A stretch of 62,340 bases of DNA from Spirulina sp. SIO3F2 (GCA_010672165.1 JAAHHN010000009.1:1-62340); one strand, 5' to 3'; positions 48,392 through 58,890 are shown, counted from the first letter of the stretch. Program-made: numbers and translations. The notes: generated by a model not told the origin, from the sequence alone.

Positions 48392-48438
48392 AACAGGTAT
48401 AGGGGAAGGGAATGAAATAACAACAGGATGCTTGAGGA

Positions 48439-49269
48439 TTAAGCGTTGCGACGACGCACAATAAAGCGATCGCTGGGCTTCTTCTTCTTCCGGGTCTTGC
48501 GCCCCAAGGTTGGTTTACCCCAAGGCGTCACTGGGCCGCTGCGACCAATGGGCGCCCGACCTTCACCCCCACCATGGGGGTGATCACAGGGGTTCATGGC
48601 ACTACCTCGCACCTTAGGGCGACGTCCCCGATGGCGCGATCGCCCGGCTTTACCCAGTTTCAGGTTGCGGTCTTCAGCGTTGCCCACACGACCCATGGTG
48701 GCATAGCATTCTTTACGCACCATACGCACTTCCTTAGAGGGCAGTTTCAGGGTGACATAGTCGCCTTCTTTCGCCACAAGTTGAGCAACAGCTCCCGCTG
48801 CCCGTACCATCTGACCACCCCGACCTGGCAGCATTTCAATGTTGTGAACTTCGCTACCGAGCGGCATATTGCTCAAGGGCATGGCGTTGCCCGTTTCAAA
48901 GGGCACATTTGGCCCGGCGATGATGGTTGCCCCCACAGTTATACCTTCAGGACAAAGGATGTAGCGCTTTTCGCCATCCTCATATTCCACCAAGGCAATC
49001 CGCGCATTGCGATTGGGATCGTATTCAACCGCAATCACACTCGCTGGAACGTTGAGCTTATTGCGGTGAAAGTCAATTTGACGATAGAGGCGCTTATGGC
49101 CCCCACCCCGACGGCGGCTTGTGATCACACCACGATGGTTACGACCCTTTTTGCGGTGTTTGTAATAGGTAAGAGACTTTTCGGGTTTGCTTTTGGTAAT
49201 TTCCGAGAAGTCCGCGACACTCGACTGACGAGTGCCGGGGGTCATTGGTCTAAATATGCGAATACCCAT
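48439..49269 (-). CDS. rplB: Ribosomal protein uL2
   Basis: 276 aa. [18 protein letters not shown] near 225-242 is the segment near the peptidyl transferase centre; the usual Val before Asp is Cys here. Confidence 0.98.
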   Translation of the reverse strand: MGIRIFRPMTPGTRQSSVADFSEITKSKPEKSLTYYKHRKKGRNHRGVITSRRRGGGHKRLYRQIDFHRNKLNVPASVIAVEYDPNRNARIALVEYEDGEKRYILCPEGITVGATIIAGPNVPFETGNAMPLSNMPLGSEVHNIEMLPGRGGQMVRAAGAVAQLVAKEGDYVTLKLPSKEVRMVRKECYATMGRVGNAEDRNLKLGKAGRSRHRGRRPKVRGSAMNPCDHPHGGGEGRAPIGRSGPVTPWGKPTLGRKTRKKKKPSDRFIVRRRNA

Positions 49270-49316
49270 GGGCTTTTCAAAGAGCGATCGTTAACGAGAT
49301 GAATGGTCAGTCAGGT

Positions 49317-49619
49317 TTAAACCTCAGGGAAAAGGACGATCTCATCCCCTTCGGCAAGGGTGACGATCGCACGTTTGTATTGCGGTTTGTAGCCGAGAAA
49401 CCGGCCCACCCGCTTGCGACGGCGGGGCGGACGATGGGTATTCACCTTCGTCACCTTGACACCAAACAGTTGCTCGATCGCGGCGCGAATCTCCGGCTTG
49501 GTCGCAGTTAATTTCACATCGAAAACGTACTTGTTTTGCTCTAGCAAAATCGTGGCTTTCTCGGTGACGATCGGCTTGAGAATGAGATCCGCTAGATTCC
49601 GTTCACTGGTTTTACTCAC
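49317..49619 (-). CDS. rplW: Ribosomal protein uL23
   Basis: 100 aa from a GTG at 49619 (first residues [11 protein letters not shown]). I chose it because AGGAGGT lies 6 nt upstream and the frame before it has no homology. It overlaps the rplD stop by 8 nt, so translation is coupled. [20 protein letters not shown] is the uL23 signature. Confidence 0.95.
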   Translation of the reverse strand: MSKTSERNLADLILKPIVTEKATILLEQNKYVFDVKLTATKPEIRAAIEQLFGVKVTKVNTHRPPRRRKRVGRFLGYKPQYKRAIVTLAEGDEIVLFPEV

Positions 49620-50244
49620 CGTACACCTCCTGGATTTGAGCGATCGCAGCATCGGTTGCCACAACCTTGTTGGCATGAAGTAAATCAAACACGTTCAAGT
49701 TAGTCGCCAGAATCATGCGTAAGTTGGGCAAGTTGCGACCGGAGCGATAGACGTTGTCGTTTTTCTCATGGACGATCAATAACACCTTCTCATCCTGAGA
49801 AATCCCCCACCGCTCCAACGCGGCAACCAGCTCCTTCGTTTTGGGTTGGGTGATCTCGTCGCTAAAGTTAGCTACCACAACCAGATCTTCAGTGCGGCTC
49901 ATCAGTGCAGTTCGCAAAGCCAAACGACGCTCTTTACGGTTCATCTTTTGGGTATAATCGCGGGGCTTGGGACCAAAGATAACACCACCACCGCGCCATA
50001 ACGGTGAACGAATCGAACCCGCACGGGCACGTCCAGTTCCTTTTTGACGCCAGGGTTTGCGGCCCCCACCGCGCACTTCAGCCCGAGTTTTGCTCGAGGC
50101 TGTCCCTTGACGGGAATTGGCCAGTTGACGCACCACTGCCCGGTGCAGAATATGATTTGCCGTCTCCGGCTTGGCAACTTTGAGTTCTAACGTGGCTTCG
50201 CCCGCGTCTTCCCCCTGCCAATTTTTTACAACACAAGTAACCAT
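49612..50244 (-). CDS. rplD: Ribosomal protein uL4
   Basis: 210 aa with the tunnel loop [20 protein letters not shown]. In E. coli uL4 represses the S10 operon; whether that applies here is unknown. Confidence 0.97.
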   Translation of the reverse strand: MVTCVVKNWQGEDAGEATLELKVAKPETANHILHRAVVRQLANSRQGTASSKTRAEVRGGGRKPWRQKGTGRARAGSIRSPLWRGGGVIFGPKPRDYTQKMNRKERRLALRTALMSRTEDLVVVANFSDEITQPKTKELVAALERWGISQDEKVLLIVHEKNDNVYRSGRNLPNLRMILATNLNVFDLLHANKVVATDAAIAQIQEVYGE

Positions 50245-50316
50245 GTCACACTCTCGAAATTTCAGCTCTCGGAATTAAAGTCTGTCGTCTGCGCTCATCA
50301 ATGCTTGAAATGGGGG

Positions 50317-50958
50317 CTATTGCTGACCCACGATTGTGGCAGGGGTAATACTGAGGAGATTACCGGGCTTGCCAGGAACCGCACCCTTGATGAGCAAAAT
50401 GTTCCGCTCAGCGTCCACTTTGACCACTTGGAGCTTGCGAATCTTGACATTGGTATTGCCATAGCGACCCGCCATGCGCTTACCGGGATAAATCCGACCG
50501 GGCGTTGTCCCTGCCCCTGTAGAACCTGGCAGGCGGTGGTTTTTAGAACCGTGGGACATGGGCCCTCGACGGAAGTTGTGGCGCTTTTGATAACCTGCAA
50601 AACCACGACCGATGGTTTTACCCGCCACATCCACCAGTTGACCTTCGGTGAAAATTTCAGCGGTGAGCGCTTGACCCATTTCAAAGCTGCTGGGGTCAGC
50701 CACCCGATATTCCTTGAGATGACGCAGAGGAGATGCGCCAGATTTGGCGAGGTGACCCAATTCTGGTTTATTGAGTGCCTTGGGTTTGACCTCTTCATAA
50801 CCAACCTGGATGGCGTTATAGCCATCGGTTTGGTCACTCTTAATTTGAGTAACGGTGCACGGCCCAGCTTGAACCACTGTCACGGGGAGAGATTCCCCGG
50901 TTTCTGGGTTGAAGACCTGAGTCATGCCGAGTTTTGTGCCGAGTAGTCCGACAGTCAC
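50317..50958 (-). CDS. rplC: Ribosomal protein uL3
   Basis: 213 aa from a GTG at 50958 ([17 protein letters not shown]). The frame is open to 51165, but the added text has no homology. RKSG-like rRNA loop text [20 protein letters not shown] is present. First gene of the cluster: rpsJ (uS10) is not upstream. Confidence 0.95.
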   Translation of the reverse strand: MTVGLLGTKLGMTQVFNPETGESLPVTVVQAGPCTVTQIKSDQTDGYNAIQVGYEEVKPKALNKPELGHLAKSGASPLRHLKEYRVADPSSFEMGQALTAEIFTEGQLVDVAGKTIGRGFAGYQKRHNFRRGPMSHGSKNHRLPGSTGAGTTPGRIYPGKRMAGRYGNTNVKIRKLQVVKVDAERNILLIKGAVPGKPGNLLSITPATIVGQQ

Positions 50959-51332
50959 GGGTTTAAACCTCTGGTGAATTGACGAAGAACAATAAATAAA
51001 ACAGGGACAGTGCTCCCCCTCCGGGGAGGTGCTCCCACCCCAAAAGCAGCCTCTCCTAATCTGGAGAGACTGAAGCAAACTCGCAAGTGGAGTTCTTGAG
51101 GGTTTTATGGATGTTTGCAATAAGGTGAATGCAGTCTGGCTGCGTTGCCCAAGACTTAGATGCAAGCTTTAGGAGCTAAAGTTGCGTCCAGTATCTTAGT
51201 TCCGGGCAAATGGGGGTGTGCAATGAACTGTACGCTCCCCTGTGATTTAAGGTCACAATCGACAATGATAGCGATCGCGTGGCACTGAGTCAAGCAATTG
51301 TTTTTGTTTTTTTGTGGGAGTTGCAGGTGATG
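50959..51332. promoter_or_regulatory. Leader/promoter region of the ribosomal cluster
   Basis: Two small stems lie in the likely rplC leader: CTCCCC/GGGGAG (51012-51027) and CTCTCC/GGAGAG (51050-51067). The rest must include the operon promoter, which I cannot place with confidence. No gene is seen. Confidence 0.4.
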
Positions 51333-52265
51333 TTATTCAAACCCAAACGTATCCCGCACAAAATATAACGGTCGCCCCTTCACCTCCTCATAAACCCGCC
51401 CTAAATATTCACCAATTACCCCTAGCGTAATCAACTGCACCCCCCCAAAAAACAACACCGCCACCATCAACGACGTATACCCTGGCACATCAACTCCAAA
51501 AATTAGTGTCCGGCCGAACAAAAACAGCGCATACAATAGCGCCACTAACGAAACTGAACAGCCCAGATAAAGCCACACCTTGAGGGGCACAGTGGAAAAT
51601 GACGTGATGCCATCGAGGGCAAAATTCCAGAGCTTCCAATAGTTCCAGGTGCTCTCCCCGCTGAGGCGCGGATCGCGGTCAAAGAAAACCGCCGTCTGAC
51701 GATACCCCACCCAAGTGAACATGCCTTTCATAAAACGAGTCCGCTCTGGCATTTGCTTAATCGCCTCCACCACTCGCCGATCCATCAGACGAAAATCCCC
51801 CGTATTAGCGGGAATATCCACTGGACTCAGGCGCGTGATGGTGTTATAAAACGCCTGAGCTGTGAAACGCTTGAGCCAGGTTTCCCCTTGGCGCGATCGC
51901 CGGGTTGCATAGACCACATCATGGCCCGCCTGCCATTGGGTTACTAATTCCCCAATCAGTTCAGGGGGATCTTGTAAGTCCGCATCAATAGGAATAATGG
52001 CTTGACCCGTGGCGTGGTCAATCCCCGCGCTCATAGCAATCTCTTTGCCAAAGTTTCGGGATAGATTAACGACCTTAATCGTGGGATTTTTGAGATGATG
52101 AAGCACCAATTCTTCCAAAGAATTATCACGGCTGCCATCGTTCACACAAATAATTTCATAGGCTAAACCTAACTCCGCGAGAATTCGCTCCAAGCGGGCA
52201 AACAGCATCTGAAGGTTGCCTTGCTCGTTGTAGATGGGGATTACAATTGAAAGGGTCACAGCCAT
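51333..52265 (-). CDS. Family 2 glycosyltransferase, polyprenyl-phosphate type (GtrB/DPM-like)
   Basis: It likely transfers a sugar from a nucleotide donor to a polyprenyl phosphate. SIVIPIYNEQGNLQML (6-21), the DXD-type DADLQDPPELI and RLMDRRVVEAIKQMPERTRF are GT2 hallmarks. Two C-terminal TM helices (about 230-252 and 262-288) anchor it. It ends 6 bp after the following kinase gene begins upstream (52272), so the two may form an operon. Confidence 0.88.
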   Translation of the reverse strand: MAVTLSIVIPIYNEQGNLQMLFARLERILAELGLAYEIICVNDGSRDNSLEELVLHHLKNPTIKVVNLSRNFGKEIAMSAGIDHATGQAIIPIDADLQDPPELIGELVTQWQAGHDVVYATRRSRQGETWLKRFTAQAFYNTITRLSPVDIPANTGDFRLMDRRVVEAIKQMPERTRFMKGMFTWVGYRQTAVFFDRDPRLSGESTWNYWKLWNFALDGITSFSTVPLKVWLYLGCSVSLVALLYALFLFGRTLIFGVDVPGYTSLMVAVLFFGGVQLITLGVIGEYLGRVYEEVKGRPLYFVRDTFGFE

Positions 52266-52271
52266 AGAAAA

Positions 52272-54746
52272 TCAAGGATTGGGTTCAGGCTGCTCCAACG
52301 GAATAGTAATTGCAAAGGCGGTTCCTGTTTCTGGCATCGACTCACAAACAAGCTGACCACGGTGTTTTTCGACAATAATTTGGTAACTGATCGCCAGGCC
52401 TAAACCTGTGCCTTTCCCGACTGGCTTCGTAGTAAAAAAGGGGTCAAATAAACGGGATTGAATATCTGTAGGAATGCCAGCACCATTGTCTTGAATCGTG
52501 ATGGTAGCTAAAGAGCCAAGGGTGTCGGTTGTAATGCTGATTTGGCTGGGCTGTTGCTCTATTTCAGCGTAGGTGCGATCGCGATCGCGCTCTTCAAGGG
52601 CATCAATAGCGTTGCTTATAATATTCATGAACACCTGATTAAGCTGACCCGCATAGCATTCTACTTTGGGCAGATCACCATATTGTTTTTCGATGGCGAT
52701 CCCTGGTGATTCGGCTCGGGGCTTAAGACGATTTTGCAAAATCATCAAGGTGCTATCAATCCCCTCGTGTAAATTCACCGGTTTCATTTCGGCCTCATCC
52801 ATACGGGAGAAATGCCGCAGCGAGGCCACAATTTCTTTGATGCGATCGGCCCCCACTTGCATGGAGGTGAAAATTTGGGGTAAATCTTCCACCAAAAACT
52901 CCAGATCGATCGCCTCTCGTTCTTCAGTAATTTCGATATGGGGATGGGGATAATATTTGCGATAGAGTGCGATCAGCCCCAAAAGGTCATGAATATAGTC
53001 GCTGGCATGGCTGAGATTACCATAGATAAAGTTGACTGGGTTATTGATTTCGTGGGCCACCCCTGCCACCAACTGACCTAAGCTCGACAGTTTCTCGGTT
53101 TGAACCAGTTGAGCTTGGGTGCGTTGCAATTTCTGAATGGTTGCTTCAAGAGCGGTCGCCTGCTCACGCAATTCCAATTCAACCGTTTTGAAGCGACTGA
53201 TATCTTGGAGAACGCCAATTAAATATTGTGTCCGTCCCTGATTATCTCGAACAGCGGTGCGGTTGACTCGCACCCAAATGGCCTGTCCATCCTTGCGTAA
53301 GCATCGTTTTTCCAGGGTGAAATGGCTCCGTTGCCCCGAGAGAATTTCCTGTTGAATTTTCAGATCATGCTCCAAGTCATCGGGATGGGTTAGATCATGT
53401 AAGGTTAGTTCCAGTAGCTCCGGTTCCGAATACCCTAGCAACTCACAACAATAACGGTTGGCGCGGAGGACTCGTCCTTGACGGTCAATATAATCTAAAC
53501 CCACGCCCGCAAACTCAAAGACAGCTTGGTATTCCGCCATATTCTCAGCGAGCTGCTCAGAATATTGATCCACCAAGGTGGCTAGATCTGCCTTTTCTTG
53601 CTGAAGTTGGAGCTCCATCTGCTTGCGATCGCTGATATCCAGCAATGTGCCAAAGAGATGGGTTACTTCACCATGCTCATTGCGAATCGGTTCACCTTGG
53701 GCAAATAAATGGCGTCTCTGATTATCCGCGCGGACAATCTGAAATTCCAGCGCGTAGGGCTGCTCTTGGTAAATGGTTTCGTAGAGTGTTGAATAAAAAC
53801 GTTGGCGATCGTCCGGGTGGACATAGCCAATTTGGCGTTCGAAAGACAGCGGGGTTTGTTGAGGGGCAAGGCCATAGATCTTAAAGGTCTCAGGGCTCCA
53901 AATCACTTCACCCGTAAGAATATTCCATTCCCAACTTCCCATTTGGGCCAATTTTAGCGCGGCTCGAAACATGCGTTCGCTGCGAGATAGAGCCTGCTCT
54001 ACTGACTTTTGGCTGCTCAGATCTCGACCTTCAGCAATCAAATACACAATGTGACCATCGGGGGCAGCGATCGGCAAAAAGACAAAATCAACAGCGCGTT
54101 CTTGCGTCTGGCGTTTGAGGGTCACCTCCCGTTGCACCGTTTCGCCATTGGCGGCCTTGGCGATCGCGCCTTTGAGTTGGGCACGGGTGGAGACGGACAT
54201 CTCCCACCAAGGGGCCTCCCAAAGCAAACTACCGCGTATCGCTGATGGCTCTAGGTCTGCGGCTGCTAGCGTGGCTTGATTAACCGTCAAGATATGACCC
54301 CGGGGCGTCAAAAGCGCCATAAAGTGAATCGACTGTTCTACCAGGGGGGCTAGGGCTGCGATTGCTGTCGATTCATCTTTCAATGACTCGATGGCCTGAC
54401 TCGTCCACAACACCCCAACTACAGCACCATCATCATCCTGCCAAGGCTGGGCTTCCCATTGCACAGTGATCACTTGTTCCGAAACCAGTTTCAGACGCTC
54501 AGAGGATTGGATTTGGGGTTTTCCCGCTAACACTTGCTGGTGAATAGCCGGCCAATGCCTGGGACAAGTGGGCCAAACCTGGGTCAGTGGCGTATGAACG
54601 GTAATCTCATCGGGGACTTGATATAACTGATGCCAGCGCTGGCTGGCGGCTAAATAGCCCATTTGCTGATCGAGTACTAAAAGAGCGACCGGGGCTTGCT
54701 TAAGCCAAGCCAAAGCGTGGGGATCAACAGCGGGTGATGCAGTCAT
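52272..54746 (-). CDS. Multi-PAS sensor histidine kinase
   Basis: The 824 aa have no TM helix. Four PAS-type domains: about 10-115, 125-245, 255-375 (PAS with PAC, LFGTLLDISDRKQ) and 400-520 (LIGVLQDISRFK). A coiled coil leads to the phosphoacceptor His565 in GVAHEINNPVNFIYG. The HATPase domain follows, with NIISNAIDALEE, DNGAGIPTDIQ and GKGTGLGLAISYQI. This is the cyanobacterial HK type with the NNPVNFI box. The sensed signal is unknown; the response regulator is not adjacent. Confidence 0.93.
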   Translation of the reverse strand: MTASPAVDPHALAWLKQAPVALLVLDQQMGYLAASQRWHQLYQVPDEITVHTPLTQVWPTCPRHWPAIHQQVLAGKPQIQSSERLKLVSEQVITVQWEAQPWQDDDGAVVGVLWTSQAIESLKDESTAIAALAPLVEQSIHFMALLTPRGHILTVNQATLAAADLEPSAIRGSLLWEAPWWEMSVSTRAQLKGAIAKAANGETVQREVTLKRQTQERAVDFVFLPIAAPDGHIVYLIAEGRDLSSQKSVEQALSRSERMFRAALKLAQMGSWEWNILTGEVIWSPETFKIYGLAPQQTPLSFERQIGYVHPDDRQRFYSTLYETIYQEQPYALEFQIVRADNQRRHLFAQGEPIRNEHGEVTHLFGTLLDISDRKQMELQLQQEKADLATLVDQYSEQLAENMAEYQAVFEFAGVGLDYIDRQGRVLRANRYCCELLGYSEPELLELTLHDLTHPDDLEHDLKIQQEILSGQRSHFTLEKRCLRKDGQAIWVRVNRTAVRDNQGRTQYLIGVLQDISRFKTVELELREQATALEATIQKLQRTQAQLVQTEKLSSLGQLVAGVAHEINNPVNFIYGNLSHASDYIHDLLGLIALYRKYYPHPHIEITEEREAIDLEFLVEDLPQIFTSMQVGADRIKEIVASLRHFSRMDEAEMKPVNLHEGIDSTLMILQNRLKPRAESPGIAIEKQYGDLPKVECYAGQLNQVFMNIISNAIDALEERDRDRTYAEIEQQPSQISITTDTLGSLATITIQDNGAGIPTDIQSRLFDPFFTTKPVGKGTGLGLAISYQIIVEKHRGQLVCESMPETGTAFAITIPLEQPEPNP

Positions 54747-55155
54747 GCAAAATACTTAAAGCAGCAAAGAGTCCTTGCAAGTAGTGTATCTCATTAGAAC
54801 TTATGCAAATCTTGTCCTCGTTCTGTCTGTGTAACGTAGGGAGAGGGGTCAAACCCATTCCCCCTAAGGATTGAATCAAAAACAGGTTGAGATAGTTTAT
54901 TGTTGGGAGCTTTTAGAGGCCATCCTCCTGTATTTGTCTCAAACCCAGTTGAAGGAGTATTCCTATCGGTCAGTCGTGATGATGTTTATCCGGCAAGTCC
55001 CAAAAGCCGAAGGCGAGAGACGCACTCTGGAGGTAAGGTCATGAACTGCATCAAAGCAAGCTAAACCATAGACTTTACTATTATTCACAAAGCGGTGCTT
55101 GCCTGCCTATAATAGAGTGTTCAATTCCCTTGTGGCTTTGCTGTAGAGATTTGTA
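54747..55155. other. Divergent intergenic region before pdhA
   Basis: It carries the pdhA promoter (55085-55114). A short open frame around 54865-55041 shows no family likeness, and I do not call it. Confidence 0.5.
55085..55114 (+). promoter_or_regulatory. Sigma-70-type promoter of pdhA
   Basis: TTCACA at 55085-55090, an 18-nt spacer, and a perfect TATAAT at 55109-55114. The start would be near 55121, leaving a leader of about 35 nt. Confidence 0.7.
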
Positions 55156-56199
55156 ATGACAACTGTTCCCCTTTCCGAGCGCCCCGTTCCCCAGATTGAT
55201 ACCTCTGATTTTCAGATGACCAAAGATGAGGGTCTCATGGTCTATGAGGACATGGTGCTGGGTCGTCTCTTTGAAGACAAATGTGCTGAGATGTACTATC
55301 GCGGCAAAATGTTTGGTTTTGTCCACCTTTACAACGGCCAAGAAGCGGTCTCCAGTGGGGTTATCAAAGCTCTACGTCCTGATCAAGATTATGTTTCTAG
55401 CACTTACCGGGATCATGTTCATGCCCTGAGCGCGGGTGTCCCCGCTCGGGAGGTCATGGCAGAACTTTTTGGCAAGGAAACGGGGTGTAGCAAGGGCCGA
55501 GGCGGTTCCATGCATATGTTTTCGGCGGAGCATCGCCTGCTGGGAGGGTATGCTTTTGTGGCCGAAGGGATTCCTGTGGCCACCGGAGCAGCATTTCAAT
55601 GTAAATATCGTCGGGATGCTCTGGGTGATGAAAATGCTGACTTGGTCAGTGTTTGCTTCTTTGGGGATGGGGCAAGCAACAATGGTCAGTTTTTTGAATG
55701 TTTGAACATGGCGGCGCTTTGGAAACTGCCGATGATCTATGTGGTGGAGAATAACAAATGGGCGATTGGTATGGCCCATGATCGCGCCACCTCGCAACCA
55801 GAGATTTACAAAAAAGCCAGCGTGTTTGGGATGCATGGTGTTGAGGTCGATGGTATGGATGTCGTGGCTGTACGCAAGGTCGCCCAAGAGGCGATCGCCC
55901 GGGCTCGGGCGGGCGAAGGCCCCACGCTCATCGAAGCCTTAACCTATCGCTTCCGGGGTCATTCCCTCGCTGACCCGGATGAACTTCGTGATCCAGCCGA
56001 GAAAGAACGCTGGGGTGCGCGTGATCCGATTCAGCGTTTTGCCCAATATCTACAAGACCGGGGTTTGACAACGGCGGATGAATTGGCGGCGATCGACCAA
56101 CAAGTGCAGGCGGTGATTGATGATGCTGTAGAGTTTGCGGAAAACAGCCCTGAACCCAAACCTGAAGAGTTAAGACGCTACATTTTTGCTGAAGATTAA
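55156..56199 (+). CDS. pdhA: Pyruvate dehydrogenase E1 component, alpha subunit
   Basis: With the beta subunit it decarboxylates pyruvate using thiamine diphosphate, feeding acetyl-CoA synthesis. The TPP motif runs from GDG (170-172) to N200 ([11 protein letters not shown] ... VVENN). RGGSMHMF near 115-122 and YRFRGHS are typical. 347 aa. No pdhB follows, so the complex genes are scattered, as is common in cyanobacteria. Confidence 0.96.
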   Translation: MTTVPLSERPVPQIDTSDFQMTKDEGLMVYEDMVLGRLFEDKCAEMYYRGKMFGFVHLYNGQEAVSSGVIKALRPDQDYVSSTYRDHVHALSAGVPAREVMAELFGKETGCSKGRGGSMHMFSAEHRLLGGYAFVAEGIPVATGAAFQCKYRRDALGDENADLVSVCFFGDGASNNGQFFECLNMAALWKLPMIYVVENNKWAIGMAHDRATSQPEIYKKASVFGMHGVEVDGMDVVAVRKVAQEAIARARAGEGPTLIEALTYRFRGHSLADPDELRDPAEKERWGARDPIQRFAQYLQDRGLTTADELAAIDQQVQAVIDDAVEFAENSPEPKPEELRRYIFAED

Positions 56200-56232
56200 C
56201 ACCAAAGGTATATTGGCAATCACCGAATTCAG

Positions 56233-56258
56233 CCCCTTCGCATCAGCGGAGGGGTTTT
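56233..56258 (+). terminator. Terminator after pdhA
   Basis: A 9-bp stem (CCCCTTCGC/GCGGAGGGG, one G-T pair), a 4-nt loop, then TTTT. Confidence 0.85.
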
Positions 56259-56384
56259 ATCTATGGCAATCGTTTTCCGGGTGATTGTGCTCACGGATTG
56301 TAGGGGGGAGCGATCGCGCCTCTTCTGTTGCACGGATCAACCTCAATAACCCGCTCGGTTCACATTAAGAGGTGTGTTGTTATC

Positions 56385-56529
56385 ACAGAGGAAAGCAGCC
56401 AAAACCTTGATACTAAGAAGTGCAAAGAGAGAACGCCCCCAACTCCTACTCCAACTTCAGTTTTCGTTTTTCGAATTTTCTCTCTTTTGGCTTTGTAGTA
56501 GATGTGCCCAGCCGCGAGGCTGGGTTTTT
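56385..56529 (+). ncRNA. Candidate small RNA ending in a strong terminator
   Basis: A 7-bp perfect G/C stem CCCAGCC/GGCTGGG (56507-56524) followed by TTTTT ends here with no gene before it. Upstream, AGCCAAAA (56397-56404) pairs with TTTTGGCT (56485-56492), closing a domain of about 95 nt that contains pyrimidine-rich single-stranded text. The 5' end is a guess. I recognise no known RNA family. Confidence 0.35.
56507..56529 (+). terminator. Rho-independent terminator in a gene-free region
   Basis: Perfect 7-bp stem, GCGA tetraloop (GNRA type) and five T. Confidence 0.85.
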
Positions 56530-57027
56530 CTTGTTGGGGCTGCTAAATCTGCGCACCTGCATTATTTATGATGTGCGCTCAACATTTTGGGTTGTTGGGT
56601 GTAGTTAAGCGGTGGGCAAGATGACTGCCTGATCAATAACACAGGGTAGTGATTCAGCAAGTGAGTTAAGGGCATAAGGGTATAGAAGACTTTATTCGCA
56701 TAAAGTTTCCGTCAACTTCAAGGAGTGTTACCAGTTAATATCCGAATCCCTACGAGACAAGGGATAGAGCACCCGACTTCACAAAACAAGAAAAAGGGTT
56801 GTAAGTCAGGTATAGAAAGAATCTACAGTCTATAATGACAGACCCTAATGCAGTGTCAACGCTGAAAGTCGTGGTTTGTGCTTTCTGATAATCCTTGTAC
56901 GAAAAGTTTTTCGAAGATCCGTAATCCCTTAATTATTAGCGGTGACGCTGTATGAGTGTGAAAATCCTGAGAATATACTTGATGCCATACATCGAGAACA
57001 CATAAACCACAAAAAACACAAAGCTTA

Positions 57028-57063
57028 AGGGCGGATTCCCGTCTATGCGTGGAAATCCGCCCT
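57028..57063. repeat. Hairpin AGGGCGGATT/AATCCGCCCT
   Basis: A perfect 10-bp stem with a 16-nt loop and no clear T run on either side. It may be a dispersed repeat or RNA structure. Confidence 0.45.
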
Positions 57064-57262
57064 CTAATCTTCTTATATTTAGGATCTTTATATTTGCTGA
57101 TCCCATTTGAATTGACACTATAGTCTCAGGGATCAAGACGATCGCAGGATTTCATAATATTTTCTTTATTTTCTTGTGTTTTTGTAAGTTGATACTGCGA
57201 AATGTATCAAGATAATAAAGATATGTAACGACGGCTTCCACATCCAGTCCTCAAAATAATAA

Positions 57263-57287
57263 TGCCCCAGTAATGATTACTAGGGCA
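57263..57287 (-). terminator. Terminator for the DUF1815 gene
   Basis: On the minus strand TGCCCTAGTAAT pairs with ATTACTGGGGCA (one G-T pair), then TTATTATTTT. Confidence 0.65.
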
Positions 57288-57371
57288 CTTACAACGCTGT
57301 ATTGTCAAGGTGCGATCGCGTTTACAGGGAGCAGATTACTGCCAACCCTCACTTCGCATCAAATTGAAAAA

Positions 57372-57719
57372 TCACGCAACTGTAACGGTCGGTCGGTCAG
57401 GCTCTACCGCCTGTGTCTGAGGATATTTCACGCGATCGACGAGTTCCTGGAGTTGGCTGATGGCCTCAGCACCTTCAAGCTTCATGAGTTCGCGATCGTC
57501 TCGCATCTCCGTCCAGGTAATACCATAGTCTGAAACCAGGAAACGAATAAGGTGATCTTCGCCGAGACTGACCATAAATGAGGCGCTATTCATCTCTTGG
57601 CCACAGGTGTAGCAGGAAGCTAAGTAGCCCCGGCTCTCAAGTACTGTTGCCAATGCTTGTAGGTTCATTACCAAGTCACGTACGAAGCGGCGATGTTGTT
57701 GGGCCAGTCGTGAAAACAC
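57372..57719 (-). CDS. DUF1815 family protein
   Basis: A 115-aa protein conserved in cyanobacteria. I recognise RFVRDLVMNLQALATVLE, GYLASCYTCGQEMNSASFMVSLG and the DYGITWTEMRDDRELMKLEGAEAI block. The CYTC pair might bind metal or be redox active. Function unknown. Monocistronic, divergent from coaX. Confidence 0.88.
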   Translation of the reverse strand: MFSRLAQQHRRFVRDLVMNLQALATVLESRGYLASCYTCGQEMNSASFMVSLGEDHLIRFLVSDYGITWTEMRDDRELMKLEGAEAISQLQELVDRVKYPQTQAVEPDRPTVTVA

Positions 57720-58087
57720 AGTTATTCCTCCAAACCTAGTTTAGGTCGCTTATTATTATTTAACATTTTCTTTATTTTTTGGGAACCACTCTCGCGCTTG
57801 AGATTTGAGTTAACCATCATGACATTCCCTAAAACCCCCAATAAATTGCTCCAAAATCGAGCAGATTCCAGCGACCACTTCCTTTATATAGGGGTGCGCT
57901 CATTCGTCAATATCATTTTTGCAATGAATTGTTAACTTTGCCTCACAATCACTATCAGGACTTGGGGCTACTATGGCATTCCGTCTCCAGGCAAAGTGTC
58001 ATCAGCAATACCGTCCTTGGATTTTTGTGTTGTGAGGGGTCGTGAGCACATGAGGTACGGTGAAGCGTTAAATCTTAATATTGTTGT
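57720..58087. other. Divergent intergenic region between the DUF1815 gene and coaX
   Basis: About 370 bp, A/T-rich near 57740-57780. No gene or repeat is supported and I cannot place promoters with confidence. Confidence 0.4.
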
Positions 58088-58828
58088 ATGTACTCACGTC
58101 ACTCCCAACCTGCTCAAACCTATCTGGTTCTGACCATTGGTAATTCCCAACTCCGCTGGGCAGCGATCGCCCACTCACAAATCTGCCAGCAGGGCAACGC
58201 CTCCCATCGCCACGAACCTGCCAGCCGCAAGTTGCTCCCTGCTATATATCAAGATTGGCCGTTGTATATCCTGTCGGTCGTGCCAGAACAATTGCAATGG
58301 TGGCAGGCTGTCCCTAATTCTCAAGTGATTACGTTGGAGGATGTGCCCCTAGCGGGGAAATATGCCACTCTAGGCAGTGATCGCGCTGTGGCAGCCTATG
58401 GGGCAATGCAGCACTATGGCGCACCTGTGCTAGTAATTGACGGGGGAACAGCTTGGACATTGACCGCGATCGACGCGAACAGTGTTCTACAAGGCGGTGC
58501 AATCTTGCCGGGGCTCGCCTTGCAATATCAAAGTTTGAGTCAAGGGACAGCTTCACTCCCTGACCTTGCGCTCTCCACTGCGCCGCCAAACCGTTGGAGT
58601 ACCAAGACGATCCCCGCGATCCACAGCGGCATTCAATATACACTGCTCGCAGGTATTAAAGACTTTATCCAAGCCTGGCGTGCAGACTACTCCCAGAGTC
58701 CAGTTATTCTCACAGGCGGAAGTGGAGCTTGGCTCTGGCAGCAGCTCTCGGGCAGACACTATGCTGATCTGCATTATGAGCCCAATTTGATTCTCCAGGG
58801 GATGGTAGCGCTCATTGGGTCAGGGTGA
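58088..58828 (+). CDS. coaX: Type III pantothenate kinase
   Basis: It phosphorylates pantothenate in the first step of coenzyme A synthesis. The 246 aa have the pantothenate-binding GSDRA (96-100) and VLVIDGGTAWTLTAID (114-129) of the acetate-kinase-like fold, and LQGGAILPGL. The N-terminal phosphate loop reads TIGNS (16-20) where most bacteria have DxGNT; I recall the same change in other cyanobacterial CoaX proteins. Confidence 0.88.
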   Translation: MYSRHSQPAQTYLVLTIGNSQLRWAAIAHSQICQQGNASHRHEPASRKLLPAIYQDWPLYILSVVPEQLQWWQAVPNSQVITLEDVPLAGKYATLGSDRAVAAYGAMQHYGAPVLVIDGGTAWTLTAIDANSVLQGGAILPGLALQYQSLSQGTASLPDLALSTAPPNRWSTKTIPAIHSGIQYTLLAGIKDFIQAWRADYSQSPVILTGGSGAWLWQQLSGRHYADLHYEPNLILQGMVALIGSG

Positions 58829-58890
58829 TACGATAGAGAACGCTGTCAAATTTCTATTAATCCCCCACCCCGCAGTATTGAATTTGTTTT

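Larger units (their letters stand above)
56200..57371. other. Long intergenic region (1.17 kb)
   Basis: It includes the pdhA terminator, a candidate small RNA with its own terminator (56385-56529), a large hairpin (57028-57063), and a terminator for the DUF1815 gene (57263-57287). No credible protein gene is seen. Confidence 0.6.

Noticed and set aside
56374-56608. Two overlapping plus-strand ORFs after pdhA
   Set aside because: Both read through the strong terminator at 56507-56529, and their sequences look like translated A/T-rich noise.
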